Shown here piece by piece: positions 12,883-23,074 of a stretch of DNA of 64,000 bases (its first letter is position 1; every line of letters begins with the position of its first letter). This stretch comes from Lolium rigidum. Its lineage: Eukaryota; Streptophyta; Magnoliopsida; Poales; Poaceae. The stretch is taken from positions 212,684,254 to 212,748,253 of the forward strand of contig NC_061509.1 of NCBI RefSeq assembly GCF_022539505.1. Direction: 5' to 3'. The notes under the pieces are model-generated. The model did not search any database. It was not told where the DNA came from and saw only the letters and a list, made by a program, of their open reading frames with translations. Position numbers and translations under genes: made by a program.

Positions 12883-13626
12883 TTAATGATGCACTCGCAA
12901 GAGATAGTATGTGAAGCAAAAGAGAGCATCAAGAGGCAAATTCAAAACACATTTAAGTCTAACATGCTTCCTATGCATAGGAATCTTGTAAATAAACAAG
13001 TTCATGAAGAGCAAAGTGACAATCATAGGAAGATAAAACAAGTGTAGCTTCAAAAATTTCAGCACATAGAGAGGCATTTTAGTAACATGAAAATTTCTAC
13101 AACCATATTTTCCTCTCTCATAATAACTTTCAGTAGCAACATGAGCAAACTCAACAATATAACTATCACATAAAGCATTCTTATCATGAGTCTCATGCAT
13201 AAAATTATTACTACTCCCAACATAAGCATAGTTATTCTTATTAATTGTAGTAGGAGCAAATTCAACAAAGTAGCTATCATTATTATTCTCATCATCAAAT
13301 ATAGGAGGCATATTGTAATCATAATCAAATTTATCCTCCATAATAGGCGGTAACAAAAGACTACTATCATTATAATCATCATATATGGGAGGCAAAGTAT
13401 CATCAAAGAAAATTTTCTCCTCAATGCTTGGGGGACTAAAAAGATCATGAAAACCAGCTTCCCCAAGCTTAGAATTTTCCATATGATTATCAACAATGGT
13501 GTTCAAAGCGTTCATACTAATATTACTACCAGCATGCAAATAAGATTTAATAGGTTTTTTAATTTTCGCATCAAACAATCCATGTTTTAAATCAGGAAAT
13601 AGAATAAGAAGCTCATTGTTGTCCAT
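12883..13626 (-). CDS. Conserved membrane-type ORF of Athila-like element B
   Basis: A 247-aa frame with an ATG at 13626. The N-terminal half is acidic with repeated (L/M)PPI-x-D/E modules, for example TLPPIYDDYNDS and MPPIFDDENNNDS. The centre carries YYERGKYGCRNFH. The C-terminal third has a strong hydrophobic segment, LFYLPMIVTLLFMNLFIY, followed by a basic MHRKHVRLK patch and a second weaker hydrophobic stretch. A homologue of the same layout is at 49359-50117 in element C, so the frame is retained across independent copies. Athila elements can carry envelope-like ORFs with membrane segments, but I cannot show homology; function unknown. It follows the primer site by about 140 bp, where gag would normally be. 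Confidence 0.7.
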   Translation of the reverse strand: MDNNELLILFPDLKHGLFDAKIKKPIKSYLHAGSNISMNALNTIVDNHMENSKLGEAGFHDLFSPPSIEEKIFFDDTLPPIYDDYNDSSLLLPPIMEDKFDYDYNMPPIFDDENNNDSYFVEFAPTTINKNNYAYVGSSNNFMHETHDKNALCDSYIVEFAHVATESYYERGKYGCRNFHVTKMPLYVLKFLKLHLFYLPMIVTLLFMNLFIYKIPMHRKHVRLKCVLNLPLDALFCFTYYLLRVHH

Positions 13627-13761
13627 TATGCCAAACTAGTGTAAACAAGAAACAAAAAGATGCAATTGCAGGATCTAAAGGAAATAGCTTCGAGCACACA
13701 CACGACGGCGCCAGAAAAGTACTTTACCTGGGACCGGAGTATGAGTGCCTTTTACCTTTCC

Positions 13762-13779
13762 TCCCCGGCAACGGCGCCA
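13762..13779 (-). other. Primer binding site, tRNA-Asp type (element B)
   Basis: The minus strand reads TGGCGCCGTTGCCGGGGA, complementary to the 3' end of plant tRNA-Asp as recalled for Athila-lineage Gypsy elements. It lies 10 bases inside the LTR edge. The identical 18-mer is at 49136-49153 in element C. Confidence 0.85.
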
Positions 13780-13789
13780 GAAAAGTGCT

Positions 13790-15146
13790 TGATGTCTACG
13801 GGTGCTTCTATTCTTGTAGACAGTGTTGGGCCTCCAAGAGCAGAGGTTTGTAGAACAAGCAGCAAGTTTCCCTTAAGTGGATCACCCAAGGTTTATCGAT
13901 CTCGGGGAGGAAGAGGTCAAAGATATCCCTCTCATGCAACCCCGCAACCACAAAGCAAGAAGTCTCTTGTGTCCCAAACACACCTAATAGGTGCACTAGT
14001 TCGGCGAAGAGATAGTGAAATACAGTGTGGTATGAATAAGTAGTAGCAACGGCACCGGAAAAGTGCTTTGCCCAGGATAGTAAACAAGCAAGAGTAACGC
14101 AGCAGAGAGTAACGCAGCAGTAGTAACGCAAGTAAAACAAGTAAACAAGCAGCGATAGCGATATTTAGGAACAAGGCCTAGGGATTAGACTTTCACTAGT
14201 GGACACTCTCAACATTGATCACATAACAGAATAGATAAATGCATACTCTACACTCTTGTTGGATGATGAACACATTGCGTAGGATTACGCGAACCCTCAA
14301 TGCCGGAGTTAACAAGCTCCACAATTCAATGTTCATATTTAAGTAACCTTAGAGTGCAAGAAAGATCGACACGACTAAACCAAGTACTAACACAGCATGC
14401 ACACTGTCACCTTCACGCCACGTAGGAGGAATAGATCATATCAATACTATCATAGCAATAGTTAACTTCACAATCTACAAGAGATCATGATCATAGCATA
14501 CGCCAAGTACTAACACGGATGCACACACCGTCACCATTACACCGTGCGGGAGGAATAAACTACTTTAATAACACATCACTAGAGTAGCACATAGATAAAT
14601 TGTGATACAAAACATATTGCAATCATAAAGGGATATAAATAAGCACTTCACTACGCCATTCATAACAGGTGAGTAAGTATTCTGTGAAATATAGCCTAAG
14701 AGACCCACACGGTGCACACACCTGTCACCTTTACACACGTGGGACAAGGAGTCTCCGGAGATCACATAAGTAAAACTCTCTTGACTAGCATAGTGACATC
14801 TAGATTACAAGCATCATCATATGAATCTCAATCATGTAAGGCAGCTCATGAGATTATTGTATTGAAGCACATAGGAGAGAGAGATGAACCACATAGCTAC
14901 CGGTACAGCCCCGAGCCTCGATGGAGAACTACTCCCTCCTCATGGGAGCAAGCAGCGGTGATGAAGATGGCGGTGGAGATGGCAGCGGTGTCGATGGAGA
15001 AGCCTTCCGGGGGCACTTCCCCGCTCCGGCAGGGTGCCGGAACGCAGACTCCTGTCCCCAGATCTTGGCTTCGCGATGGCGGCGGCTCCGGAAGGTTTTC
15101 CGTATCGTGGTTCTTCGTATCGGGGTTTTCGCGACGGAGGCTTTAA
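13790..15146 (-). repeat. 5' LTR of element B, first part
   Basis: Collinear with 8576-9928 until the shared CTTTAAAT, where the match stops abruptly at about 15146. The rest of the LTR resumes after the assembly gap at 19239, with about 27 bp unaccounted for. Confidence 0.9.
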
Positions 15147-15316
15147 ATGTCGAACGGGTATGTTGAGCGGAACACAAGAACGACCCAGATTACTCCGCGG
15201 CGAGGGGCAGGATCGTCTTTTCAACTTCGATTCGGGTATAGAAATGCCCGCTCCAAAACCCGCAGGACCCGTTAGCCCGAGGAGGTACGCGTATCACCGC
15301 GAGAATACATACACGC

Positions 15317-15397
15317 CCGTACACCTCTTCCGCGTACACGCCCGTACCCCTTCCGCGTACACGCCCGTACCCCTTCCGCGTACACGCCCGTCAATGC
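15317..15397. repeat. 24-bp tandem repeat, about 3 copies
   Basis: The unit contains CGCGTACACGCCCGTAC and repeats three to four times with small changes. It lies about 200 bp upstream of the ATG at 15600. Confidence 0.75.
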
Positions 15398-15519
15398 CCA
15401 CGGGTCCACACACGGGTCCACGCACACGCGCACAGTCCAAAAGAGTCCACTACTTTATCCCCGCCGGCCGCATCCCCTCCCCCACCATCCCCATTTCCGG
15501 CAAAAAGCAGTAGGAGAGA

Positions 15520-15528
15520 AAACCCTAA
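15520..15528 (+). promoter_or_regulatory. Telo-box (AAACCCTAA)
   Basis: AAACCCTAA sits 72 bp upstream of the ATG at 15600 in a pyrimidine-rich 5' UTR-like stretch. In plants this motif is common near the start of housekeeping and translation-related genes. It supports reading the next feature as a genuine gene start, now displaced. Confidence 0.45.
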
Positions 15529-15599
15529 CCCTAGTTCTTCTGCGAACGAAGCCTCTCTCCCTACACTCCCATTTCTTCGGCGAAGCAGCAGATCCGGCA

Positions 15600-15918
15600 A
15601 TGGACATGAACCTAGCCGCGGCTGCTGCTGGTTTGGAGGGCGGAGAGGGAGCGGCCGGCTGCGGCTGCGGGGCGGCCGCGGGAGAGGTTGCGGGAGCGGG
15701 AGCGGTTGCGGGAGCGGGAGCGGGAGCGGGAGCCGGAGCGGAGCCGGCTGCGCCTTCGCCGCGGCGGCGGACATCGGCGCGGAGCCGCCGGTGCTGATCC
15801 GGGCGGCATCGCTGATGCGGTGGCTGCTGCCGCTGCTCGCGCCGCTGCCGATAGGGAGGCGGCGTACAAGGAAATCGACGCCATGTACGAGGCCAGCCAG
15901 CACGTCCAGCCCTGCGAG
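15600..15918 (+). pseudogene. First-exon remnant of an unrecognised plant gene
   Basis: The ATG at 15600 opens an Ala/Gly-rich frame (MDMNLAAAAAGLEGG...) with a GAGAGAGAG run that closes at 15797. A second frame then reads a coding-like, G/C-third-position-rich stretch ending in REAAYKEIDAMYEASQ and stops at a GT splice donor (15919-15920, G|GTAAAT). The two halves need a frameshift inside the Gly/Ala run, so as sequenced it is broken. The 5' UTR carries a telo-box. I do not recognise the family. The low-complexity part makes the frame change hard to place and it could be a sequencing error. Confidence 0.5.
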
Positions 15919-17440
15919 GTAAATCTATGTCTCCCCTCTCAGATCCGGTAACCCCCGCAAAGTAGATGTAGTAGATGCGCGTGGATGCTATGTCGATCCG
16001 GTAACCGCAGCTATGTCCTCGAGTACATCGAGCCCCGCGAGTTAGATCTACTCCTCCGTCCAGTAAATAAGTGGATCTTGTATTAAAAGCAACAAACATT
16101 GGCGAGTTAATATTACTAGTTGAATGCCCGTTGTGATCCGTATCCAAAGCAACAAACATTCATTTTTCTTGCACTTCTTCTACCATTGTGATCTTGTATC
16201 CAAAGCAATAAACTTTGTATTAAAATCATTACCGTGTACCACTATAAGAAGACGATACCATTCAAACTATTGTGGATTCAGCTAAATTATTCTCAAACAA
16301 CAAATAAGATACAACTACTAAATAAGCCACTTGCCTAATATAAATGAAAGTTGCAGTCATACTAAGTTGGTTTGGAGCTTCTTCATATAGAAATGAGCCT
16401 ATTTGCCGTTGGGGATTGAAATGGGTCAAGAGCTGAAGGTTTGCTGTTTACCATGATTTGGATACGCAAGAATGTATGATAAACGACTTGAGAACCACTT
16501 TTTAATACAGACCTCTCATTTGAATTTTTAAACAAGAAAAACATAGTTAACAGAGTGTTGAACCGTGTAGAAAAGCAATATAAGGCACATCTAAATTTTT
16601 ACAAACATAAATACTAAACATATGTGCTGACAAGTGTTAAACAAGGAAAAAGTATTGGTATTTCAGACCTTGATTGTGGATCAGGTCCTTGCCCCGTTTC
16701 CTCCGTAGATTCAAGTGAATTATGGGAAAGCTTTTTTATGTCAGATGGAAAACTCATCATTTACATCCTGATGTATGTATCAAACAAACCAGAAATAATA
16801 TTTATTATATCAGCTACATCGCTTTATGTCCGCCGCTTGCATAAGAACATAAAGTCCTAAGGAAATTCAAACTTATGCTCAAATTATAAACGTAACATAA
16901 AAATAGTAATTGGACTTCCACTAAGAAAAATAAAAGATATGTTCAAATGAAAGCTACTGCTTTCTTCATGAAAAAAGTACTATAGGAAACAAAATCAGCA
17001 ACATATGTGACAAGGTAACCAAAAAATGGACCGCCTTTTGACAACCTCGCAAACCTAGAAATTTTAGGTGGTTGAAGAATGCCTACCTACGCTGATTTGT
17101 TTTTGGATGTCGTAGAAACTCTTAGTAAGCTATTATTTTTGAAATTATTCATGCTTAGTAGTGACTCTTCAGTGTTTGCCGAATGTGTGGAAAGTCCTTT
17201 TCTTGGCGTATGTAAATCTTGTACCAAGATAGAAAGCATAAATACATTATCTTTAATAGCTTGTAAATCGTGTATCCAAACTCCCATGGTTAAAGTTTGC
17301 TCTCTATGTTCCTCGTGCATGAATTGTAAGAATTACTCATTAAACTTAGCGCTTAATATTAAGAAGATATGAACTTAGAATACCATACCATGTTCTCGTG
17401 ATCCTTTAGCCGCTCCTCACATGTGCCCCTTTATTTGCAA

Positions 17441-17662
17441 GATAACACAGATGACGACGTCGACGAGGACAACTTGAGTCCTACGCGAGGCAGGTGTCAA
17501 GGGATCTCGAGTTCTCGGATCATAGACAAGGCGGAGGGGAAAGCATGCTTGCCCCTTCCACCCTCGCAAGGTGAAGGACTCGCGCACTGCTTCCCTTGAG
17601 ATGCATGCTATGGACACTGCAACAGCGCCCCCGAGTGGCAGTGGCAAGGCTGACCACTAGGC
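17441..17662 (+). pseudogene. Terminal-exon-like remnant
   Basis: After an acceptor-like TTTGCAAG or AACACAG, an acidic stretch (DDDVDEDNLSPTRGR) runs to about 17545. After a one-base shift the frame continues as basic KVKDSRTASLEMHAMD and ends at a TAG near 17660. About 100-170 bp downstream is a 3' UTR-like sequence. Order, strand and spacing fit the last exon of the gene starting at 15600, with about 1.5 kb of AT-rich intron-like DNA between. The family is not recognised and the link to the first exon is inferred. Confidence 0.35.
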
Positions 17663-17909
17663 ACTTGCAAGGTTTCGCCTGGGTCCTCGCTCTTCCCGTC
17701 TACGGCAGGATCCTCAAGAGGCCGCAACATCCGAACCCACCATGCATGCTCAAACACGATGCTCGCCCCGTATATATGTTATGTCCTTGGAGCTTATTTC
17801 CATCGGTTGTAATGGATAACTTAAGAACTTTTAGGTTTAATGTGGTACAGTAGGACCTTAAGTTCTACTTATGGAATTTCTTAGTACTAATTAAGAACTT
17901 ATATCTCAG

Positions 17910-18175
17910 TTGTTATGCATGAATGCCTCGCTTGTTTAGATAAATGCTAGTTATGACCGTTATGCATGAATGCCTCGCTTGTTTAGATAAAGGCGCCTTA
18001 GATAAATGCTAGTTATGACAGCTTATGCATGAATGCCTTGTTTAGATAAATGCTGGTTATAACTTTTAAGCATGAGATGCCTTGTTTAGATAAATGCTAG
18101 TTATAACTGTTACTCTTTTTATCTAGATAAATGCTAGTTATAAGCGTTATGCATGAATGCCTTGTTTGTTATTCT
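17910..18175. repeat. Minisatellite, unit about 45 bp
   Basis: Five to six degenerate copies built on TTATGCATGAATGCCT, TGTTTAGATAAATGCTAG and TTATAACTG. Copies vary by small deletions and one has an extra AGGCGCCTT. Confidence 0.8.
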
Positions 18176-18748
18176 CATGCATAGATTGTTTTTCACATAG
18201 ATCGCTTCATCTCCGTAGCTAAACTTGTTCGATCCCTCGATAACAAAGTCATTGCCACGTAGAGATGTTATCTAAAATCAACAAGTTTGATTACCATAGA
18301 AGGTGCAGGTAAGAAAGGAGTAAAAAATAGTCACATATGAGTTTGAGGTAAAAAATAGTCACATATTTGTGTACTTGTGATTATTTCGACGTTGACTAAA
18401 TAGACCATGCACTCCTAGGTTTCTCACATGAAATAACCATGCACTCAGTTGGACTCACCCTGGCAACCCCATCCACATCCACATCCACATCCATCCACTT
18501 GATTTGGCATCGAAGGTTTCGTGTGAACACACGAAACCTTTAAAATACTTTTTTTGGTATTTTCATTTCAATTTCCACAAACTAATACATAATTGGGACA
18601 TGGTTTTCCGCCAAACTAATGAATGTTTTCCACAAACTAATACATATTTTGAACCATGGTGGACACAAATATAAAATTTTGCAAAAAAACTAAACCTAAC
18701 TAGACCGTGCATCCAAGGTTTCCGTGTTCACCGCTAACAATCCCCGGC

Positions 18749-19138
18749 TCACCCAAACTCGGAAAATCCAGCGGGAGGATGAGGCTGAACACCCGTAAAC
18801 TTCCGTGCACGTATTCGCTCGCGAAGAAACAACACTCTTTCATCGCCGTCCTCGTCGCCGGTGCTGCCTGTGCTGTCGTGGCTGTCCCGGGCTAGCTGCT
18901 CCCGCCGAAAACTCCTTGGACGCTCAAGTCCCCGCCGCCATAGTAGGCGGTCGAGGAGGATGAAGCCGGCTTCGAGTCCGTGGTGGCGCGCGAACTCCTC
19001 CCAGCCGATGTGGAGGTACATCTTGCCGCGCCCGCCGCATATCACGTCGACGATCCACCGGTAGAAGCCTCCGACGAAGCCTCCCGCAGTATGCAAGCCC
19101 GTGCTCGCGCCGATCGCCGCGGCGACATAGACGGCGAA
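18749..19138 (-). pseudogene. B3 DNA-binding domain protein fragment
   Basis: The minus strand reads GGFYRWIVDVICGGRGKMYL followed by HIGWEEFARHHGLEAGFILL, which fits the latter half of a plant B3 domain (PF02362) of the REM-like grass group. The expected next strand (YYGGGDLSVQ) is in another frame, and the acidic tail (DSHDSTGSTGDEDGDE) is back in the first frame, so there are at least two small indels. The N-terminal part is cut by the gap at 19139. B3 proteins are nuclear DNA-binding regulators. This copy is a truncated fragment inside a transposon LTR. Confidence 0.65.
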
Positions 19139-19238
19139 NNNNNNNNNNNNNNNNNNNNNNNNNNNNNNNNNNNNNNNNNNNNNNNNNNNNNNNNNNNNNN
19201 NNNNNNNNNNNNNNNNNNNNNNNNNNNNNNNNNNNNNN
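19139..19238. other. Assembly gap (100 N)
   Basis: Exactly 100 N, the usual placeholder for a gap of unknown size. It separates the B3 fragment from the resumed LTR sequence. Confidence 0.99.
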
Positions 19239-19582
19239 GGCCTGGGGGCCCACACCATAGGGCGGCGCGGCCCCCCCTCCGGCCGCGCCGTGGTGTGGTG
19301 TGGGGCCCCAGGGCTTCCTCCGGCGGCTCTCGGGTGTTCTGGAAGGCTCCGGGAAAAATAGGGACCCGGGTCTTGATTTCGTCCAATTCCGAGAATATTT
19401 CTTTACTAGGATTTCTCGGAACCAAAAACAGCAGAAAACAGGAACTGGCTCTTCGGCATCTTGTTAATAGGTTAGTTCCAGAAAATGCACGAATATGACA
19501 TAAAGTGTGCGTAAAACATGTAGGTATCATCAATAATATGGCATGGAACATAAGAAATTATCGATACGTCGGAGACGTATCA
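19239..19582 (-). repeat. 5' LTR of element B, remainder
   Basis: It aligns with 9955-10298 and ends GACGTATCA followed by the target duplication ACTGG (19583-19587). It differs more from the partner LTR than the first part does. Confidence 0.85.
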
Positions 19583-20798
19583 ACTGGTTAAAATTGATTG
19601 AGGACGCCATATCTACAACATATATTTGCAATAGTTTAGACTAATGTTTATGACAAATTGAGTTCAAATTTTAATTCAACGTAATTAAAAAAAAACTAGG
19701 TGAACTCCCACTCAAAACAATATCCCTCGCATTGTCTTAGTGATCACACGAACCAAATCCACCACACCTAAGTCCGATTATCACGAGACAAGGTGTAATT
19801 TCAATGGCGAACACTCAAAGTGTTCATCATATCAATCATATGATTCATGCTCTACCTTTCGGTATCATGTGTTCCGAGACCATGTCTGTACATGCTAGGC
19901 TCGTCAAGGCCACCTTAGTATCCGCATGTGCAAAATCGGCTTGCACCCGTTGTATGCACTTGTTGATTCTATCACACCCGATCATCACGAGATACTTCGA
20001 AACGACAAGTCTTGGCAACGGTGCTACTAAGGATGAACACTTTATTATCTTGATATTTTAGTGAGGGATCATCTTATAATGCTACCGTCGCAATCTAAGC
20101 AAAATAAGATGCATAAAAGGATTAACATCACATGCAGTTCATATGTGATATGATATGGCCATTTTGTCTTTGCGCCTTTGATCTTCATCTCCAAAGCACG
20201 GACATGATCTCCATCATCTTCGGGCATGATCTCCATCATCGTCGGCGTAGCGTCAAGGTCAATGGCGCCGTCTTCATGGTTGTTCACCTCATGTAGCAAC
20301 TATTACAACTACTTTGAAATACTACTCAACATGAAATTTAAAGACAACCATAAGGCTCTGCCGGTTGCCACAATACAATAATGATCATCTCATACATATT
20401 CATCATCACATTATGGCCATATCACATCACCAAACCCTGCAAAAACAAGTTAGACGTCTCTAATTTGGTTTGCATGTTTTACGTGGTTTAGGGTTTCGAG
20501 TAAGATCTAATCTACCTACGAACATGAACCACAACGGTGATACTAGTGTTGTCAATAGAAGAGTAAATTGAATCTTCACTATAGTAGGAGAGACAGACAC
20601 CCGCAAAGCCACTTATGCAATACAAGTTGCATATCGAGCGTGGAGCAAATCTCATGAACGCGGTCATGTAAAGTTAGCCCGAGCCGCTTCATCCCACTAT
20701 GCCACAAAGATGCAAAGTACTCAAACTAAAGACAACATAAGCATCAACGCCCACAAAACCATTGTGTTCTACTCGTGCAACCATCTATGCATAGACAC
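19583..20798 (-). mobile_element. Copia gag start and 5' leader
   Basis: The ATG at 19608-19610 (minus) encodes MASSINFNQ, which joins the gag body (starting FLEKEKLKNNGSNF) on the far side of element B. 19611-20798 is leader between gag and the primer site, AT-rich without a convincing frame. A 76-codon minus frame at 20069-20299 has no recognisable domain and is probably chance. Confidence 0.85.
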
Positions 20799-20811
20799 GG
20801 CTCTAATACCA
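20799..20811 (-). other. Primer binding site, tRNA-iMet type (Copia)
   Basis: The minus strand reads TGGTATTAGAGCC, one base off the common TGGTATCAGAGCC that pairs with initiator tRNA-Met. It sits one base inside the LTR edge and fixes the minus-strand orientation. Confidence 0.88.
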
Positions 20812-20812
20812 C

Positions 20813-22574
20813 TGTAGGGATACGTTGCATAGAAAACAAAAAATTTCCTACCGCGAGAACGCAATCCAAGCCAAGATGCAATCTAGAATACGGGAGCAAC
20901 GAGGAGATGATCGAGACTCACCCTTGAAGATTTCCAAAGCCTACAAGATGAGGCCCTTGTTGCTGCGGTAGACGATCACTTGCCGCTTGCAAAAGCGCGT
21001 AGAAGATCTTGATCACGGCGCCACGGTCGGGCAGCACCTCCGTACTCGGTCACACGTTCGGTGTTGATGAAGACGACGTCCTTCTCCCCGTTCCAGCGGG
21101 GCAGCGGAAGTAGTAGCTCCTCCTTGAATCCGGCAGCGACGACGGCGTGGTGGCGGTGGCGATGGAGAACTCCGGCGGAGCTTCGCTAAGCGTTGCGGGA
21201 GAGGTGGAGGAGGTGGGGCGGCTAGGGTTTGGGAGAGGGGTGGCCGGCCACTTGAGGGGTGCGGCCAAGCTATGGCTTGTGGTGGCCGGCCCCTCCCCTA
21301 TGCCCCTCATTATATAGGTGGAACCCCAAGTGTTGGACTACAAGTCTTCGAATAAGACCCCAACCCAAAACCTTCCATGTTGTAGGGAAACCTACCCAAG
21401 GTGGGACTCCCACCTCAAGTGGGATTCCCACCCTTCCATGTGGGGGGGTGGCCGGCCCCTATGGTGGAGTCCACTTGGGACTCCACCCCTCTAGGGTTGG
21501 CCGACCATGGTGGTGGAGTCCCTCCGGGACTCCGCCTTCCAAAGTGATTTCTTCCGGACTTTTTCTAGAACCTTCTAGAACCTTCCATAAATGCACCGGA
21601 TCATTTCCAAACTTGGAATATGACTTCCTATATATGAATCTTATTCTTCGGACCATTCCGGAACTCCTCGTGATGTCCGGGATCCCATCCGAGACTTCGA
21701 ACTCCATTCCATATTCAAGTTCTACTATTACAACATCAAACCTTAAGTGTGTCACCCTACGGTTCACGAACTATGTGGACATGGGTGAGAACTATCTCCG
21801 ACCAATAACCAATAGCGGGATCTGGAGATCCATAATAGCTCCCACATATTCAACGATGACTTAGTGATCGAATGAACCATTCACATACGATACCAATTCC
21901 CTTTGTCACGCGATATTTTACTTGTCCGAGGTTTGATCATTGGTATCACTCTATACCTTGTTCAACCTCGTCTCCTGACAAGTACTCTTTACTCATACCG
22001 TGGTATGTGATCTCTTATGAACTTATTCATATGCTTGCAAGACATTAGACGACATTCCATCGAGAGGGCCCAGAGTATATCTATCCGTCATCGGGATGGA
22101 CAAATCCCACTGTTGATCCATATGCCTCAACTCATACTTTCCGGATACTTAATCCCACCTTTATAACCACTCATTTACGCAGTGGCGTTTGATGTAATCA
22201 AAGTACCTTTCCGGTATAAGTGATTTACATGATCTCATGGTCATAAGGACTAGGTAACTATGTATCGAAAGCTTATAGCAAATAACTTAATGACGTGATC
22301 TTATGCTATGCTTAATTGGGTGTGTCCATTACATCATTCATATAATGATATAACTTTGTTATTAATAACATCCAATGTTCATGATTATGAAACTAATCAT
22401 CCATTAATCAACAAGCTAGTTAAGAGGCATACTAGGGACTCTTTGTTGTTTACATATCACACATGTATCAATGTTTCGGTTAATACAATTATAGCATGGT
22501 ATATAAACATTTATCATAAACATAAAGATATATAATAACCACTTTATTATTGCCTCTTGGGCATATCTCCAACA
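20813..22574 (-). repeat. Copia 5' LTR, complete
   Basis: 1,762 bp. The minus strand starts TGTTGGAGATATGCCC and ends ATCCCTACA. A TATA-like CCTATATAATG lies near 21310 on the minus strand upstream of the transcribed part. It serves as the intact reference for the truncated 3' LTR at 2208-2988; the two are very similar, so the element is not ancient. Confidence 0.93.
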
Positions 22575-22598
22575 TGGCGAGCGCGGTGCCCTAGGCGC

Positions 22599-22818
22599 GC
22601 GCGGCGGCCTGGGCGAGCGGGGTTGTCTCGGCCCTAGGCAGGCGCGGCGGCCTGGGCGAGCACGGCGGTCTCGGCCCAGGGCAAGCGCGGCGATCTGGGC
22701 GACTGCGGCGGTCTCGGCCCTAGGCAAGCGCGGCGGCCTGGGCACGGCCAGGCGGCGGCGGCTGCGCACGGCCGGGCGGCTGCGCACGGCCGGGCGGCTG
22801 CGCACGGCCCGGCGGCTG
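22599..22818. repeat. GC-rich tandem repeats (43-bp and 18-bp units)
   Basis: About three copies of a 43-bp unit (GCGCGGCGGCCTGGGCGAGC plus CGGTCTCGGCCCTAGGC) up to about 22735, then about four copies of an 18-bp unit (GGCGGCTGCGCACGGCCG) at 22750-22818. A minus-strand frame runs through both but also crosses the LTR border, so I do not call it a gene. Confidence 0.75.
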
Positions 22819-22925
22819 CTCGTTGGGATGAAGGAGCAGCATCATCGGTGCGTGAGCTCGACAGGCGCCTCGTGAAGATGACGTCTTTTTTTTGCTAATT
22901 GCAATTGGACGGCAGTTAATCAATT

Positions 22926-23074
22926 GTTATTAGTATCCTAGCATAAACACACTTCATCCCATCCCACTCAGATCTTCAAACCAAACAGAATATGGGATCA
23001 CCCAATATGGACCATCCCATTCCCAAAAAATCTGGATGATCCATTCCATCCCTCTCAAGTCACCAACCAAACGC
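22926..23074. repeat. Possible MITE fragment
   Basis: A stretch rich in CATCCCATCCCA and ending ACCAAACGCACGCTAA, which resembles one terminus of grass hAT/Harbinger MITEs. The matching other end is not visible. Weak call. Confidence 0.3.

Larger units (their letters stand above)
10299..13789 (-). mobile_element. Internal region of element B
   Basis: Minus-strand order: primer site (13762-13779), short leader, ORF (12883-13626), about 1.9 kb without a long frame, a further roughly 700 bp shared with elements A and C, and the polypurine tract (10299-10312, AGCATCCCCAAGCTT side of the plus strand). Copies of the same purine motif occur at 12181-12191, about 12236-12249 and 13460-13470. No gag-pol motifs were found on either strand, so the element is non-autonomous. 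Confidence 0.85.
15147..19138. other. Foreign block inside the 5' LTR of element B
   Basis: At least 3,992 bp that match no other part of the element. The block holds a 24-bp tandem repeat, a gene-like 5' UTR and first exon, a terminal-exon-like segment, a minisatellite, and a B3-domain fragment on the opposite strand. The right end is lost in a 100-N gap, so terminal repeats or a target duplication cannot be tested. It may be a gene-capturing transposon (Helitron-like), repair filler, or a wrongly placed contig. Confidence 0.75.
8576..19582 (-). mobile_element. Element B: non-autonomous Athila-like LTR retrotransposon
   Basis: Two LTRs (8576-10298; 13790-15146 plus 19239-19582) enclose a 3.5-kb interior. 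The interior has a tRNA-Asp primer site, a polypurine tract and one ORF, but no gag, protease, RT or integrase. Exact 5-bp target duplications ACTGG (8571-8575 and 19583-19587) flank the whole unit inside the Copia gag start. This also shows that the sequence across the assembly gap belongs together at large scale. The right LTR is interrupted by a foreign block. Movement would depend on enzymes supplied by an autonomous relative. Confidence 0.9.
2208..22574 (-). mobile_element. BARE/Angela-like Copia retrotransposon, nested and disrupted
   Basis: Read on the minus strand, the order is 5' LTR (20813-22574), tRNA-iMet-type primer site, leader, gag start (19610), gag-protease-integrase-RT-RNase H, polypurine tract (2989-2998), 3' LTR (2208-2988). 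This gene order, with integrase before RT, defines Copia. The LTR start, TGTTGGAGATATGCCC, is as I recall it for the BARE-1/Angela/WIS group. Three insertions split it: element A in the 3' LTR, a solo LTR in integrase, and element B in gag. Without the inserts the element would be roughly 9 kb. The left flank is outside the window, so its own TSD cannot be checked; the right flank begins TGGCG. Confidence 0.9.

Noticed and set aside
15521..15533. Telomere-like AACCCTAACCCTA
   Set aside because: Only two units, in a 5' UTR-like setting; a telo-box, not an interstitial telomere array.
17910..18175. Regularly spaced repeats considered as a CRISPR-like array
   Set aside because: The units are contiguous and degenerate with no unique spacers, and the genome is a plant's.
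18749..19498. Frames of up to 172 codons spanning the gap
   Set aside because: They include the 100 N and join unrelated sequence.
22416..22805. 129-codon minus frame
   Set aside because: It runs from tandem repeats straight through the Copia LTR border, so it cannot be an evolved gene.
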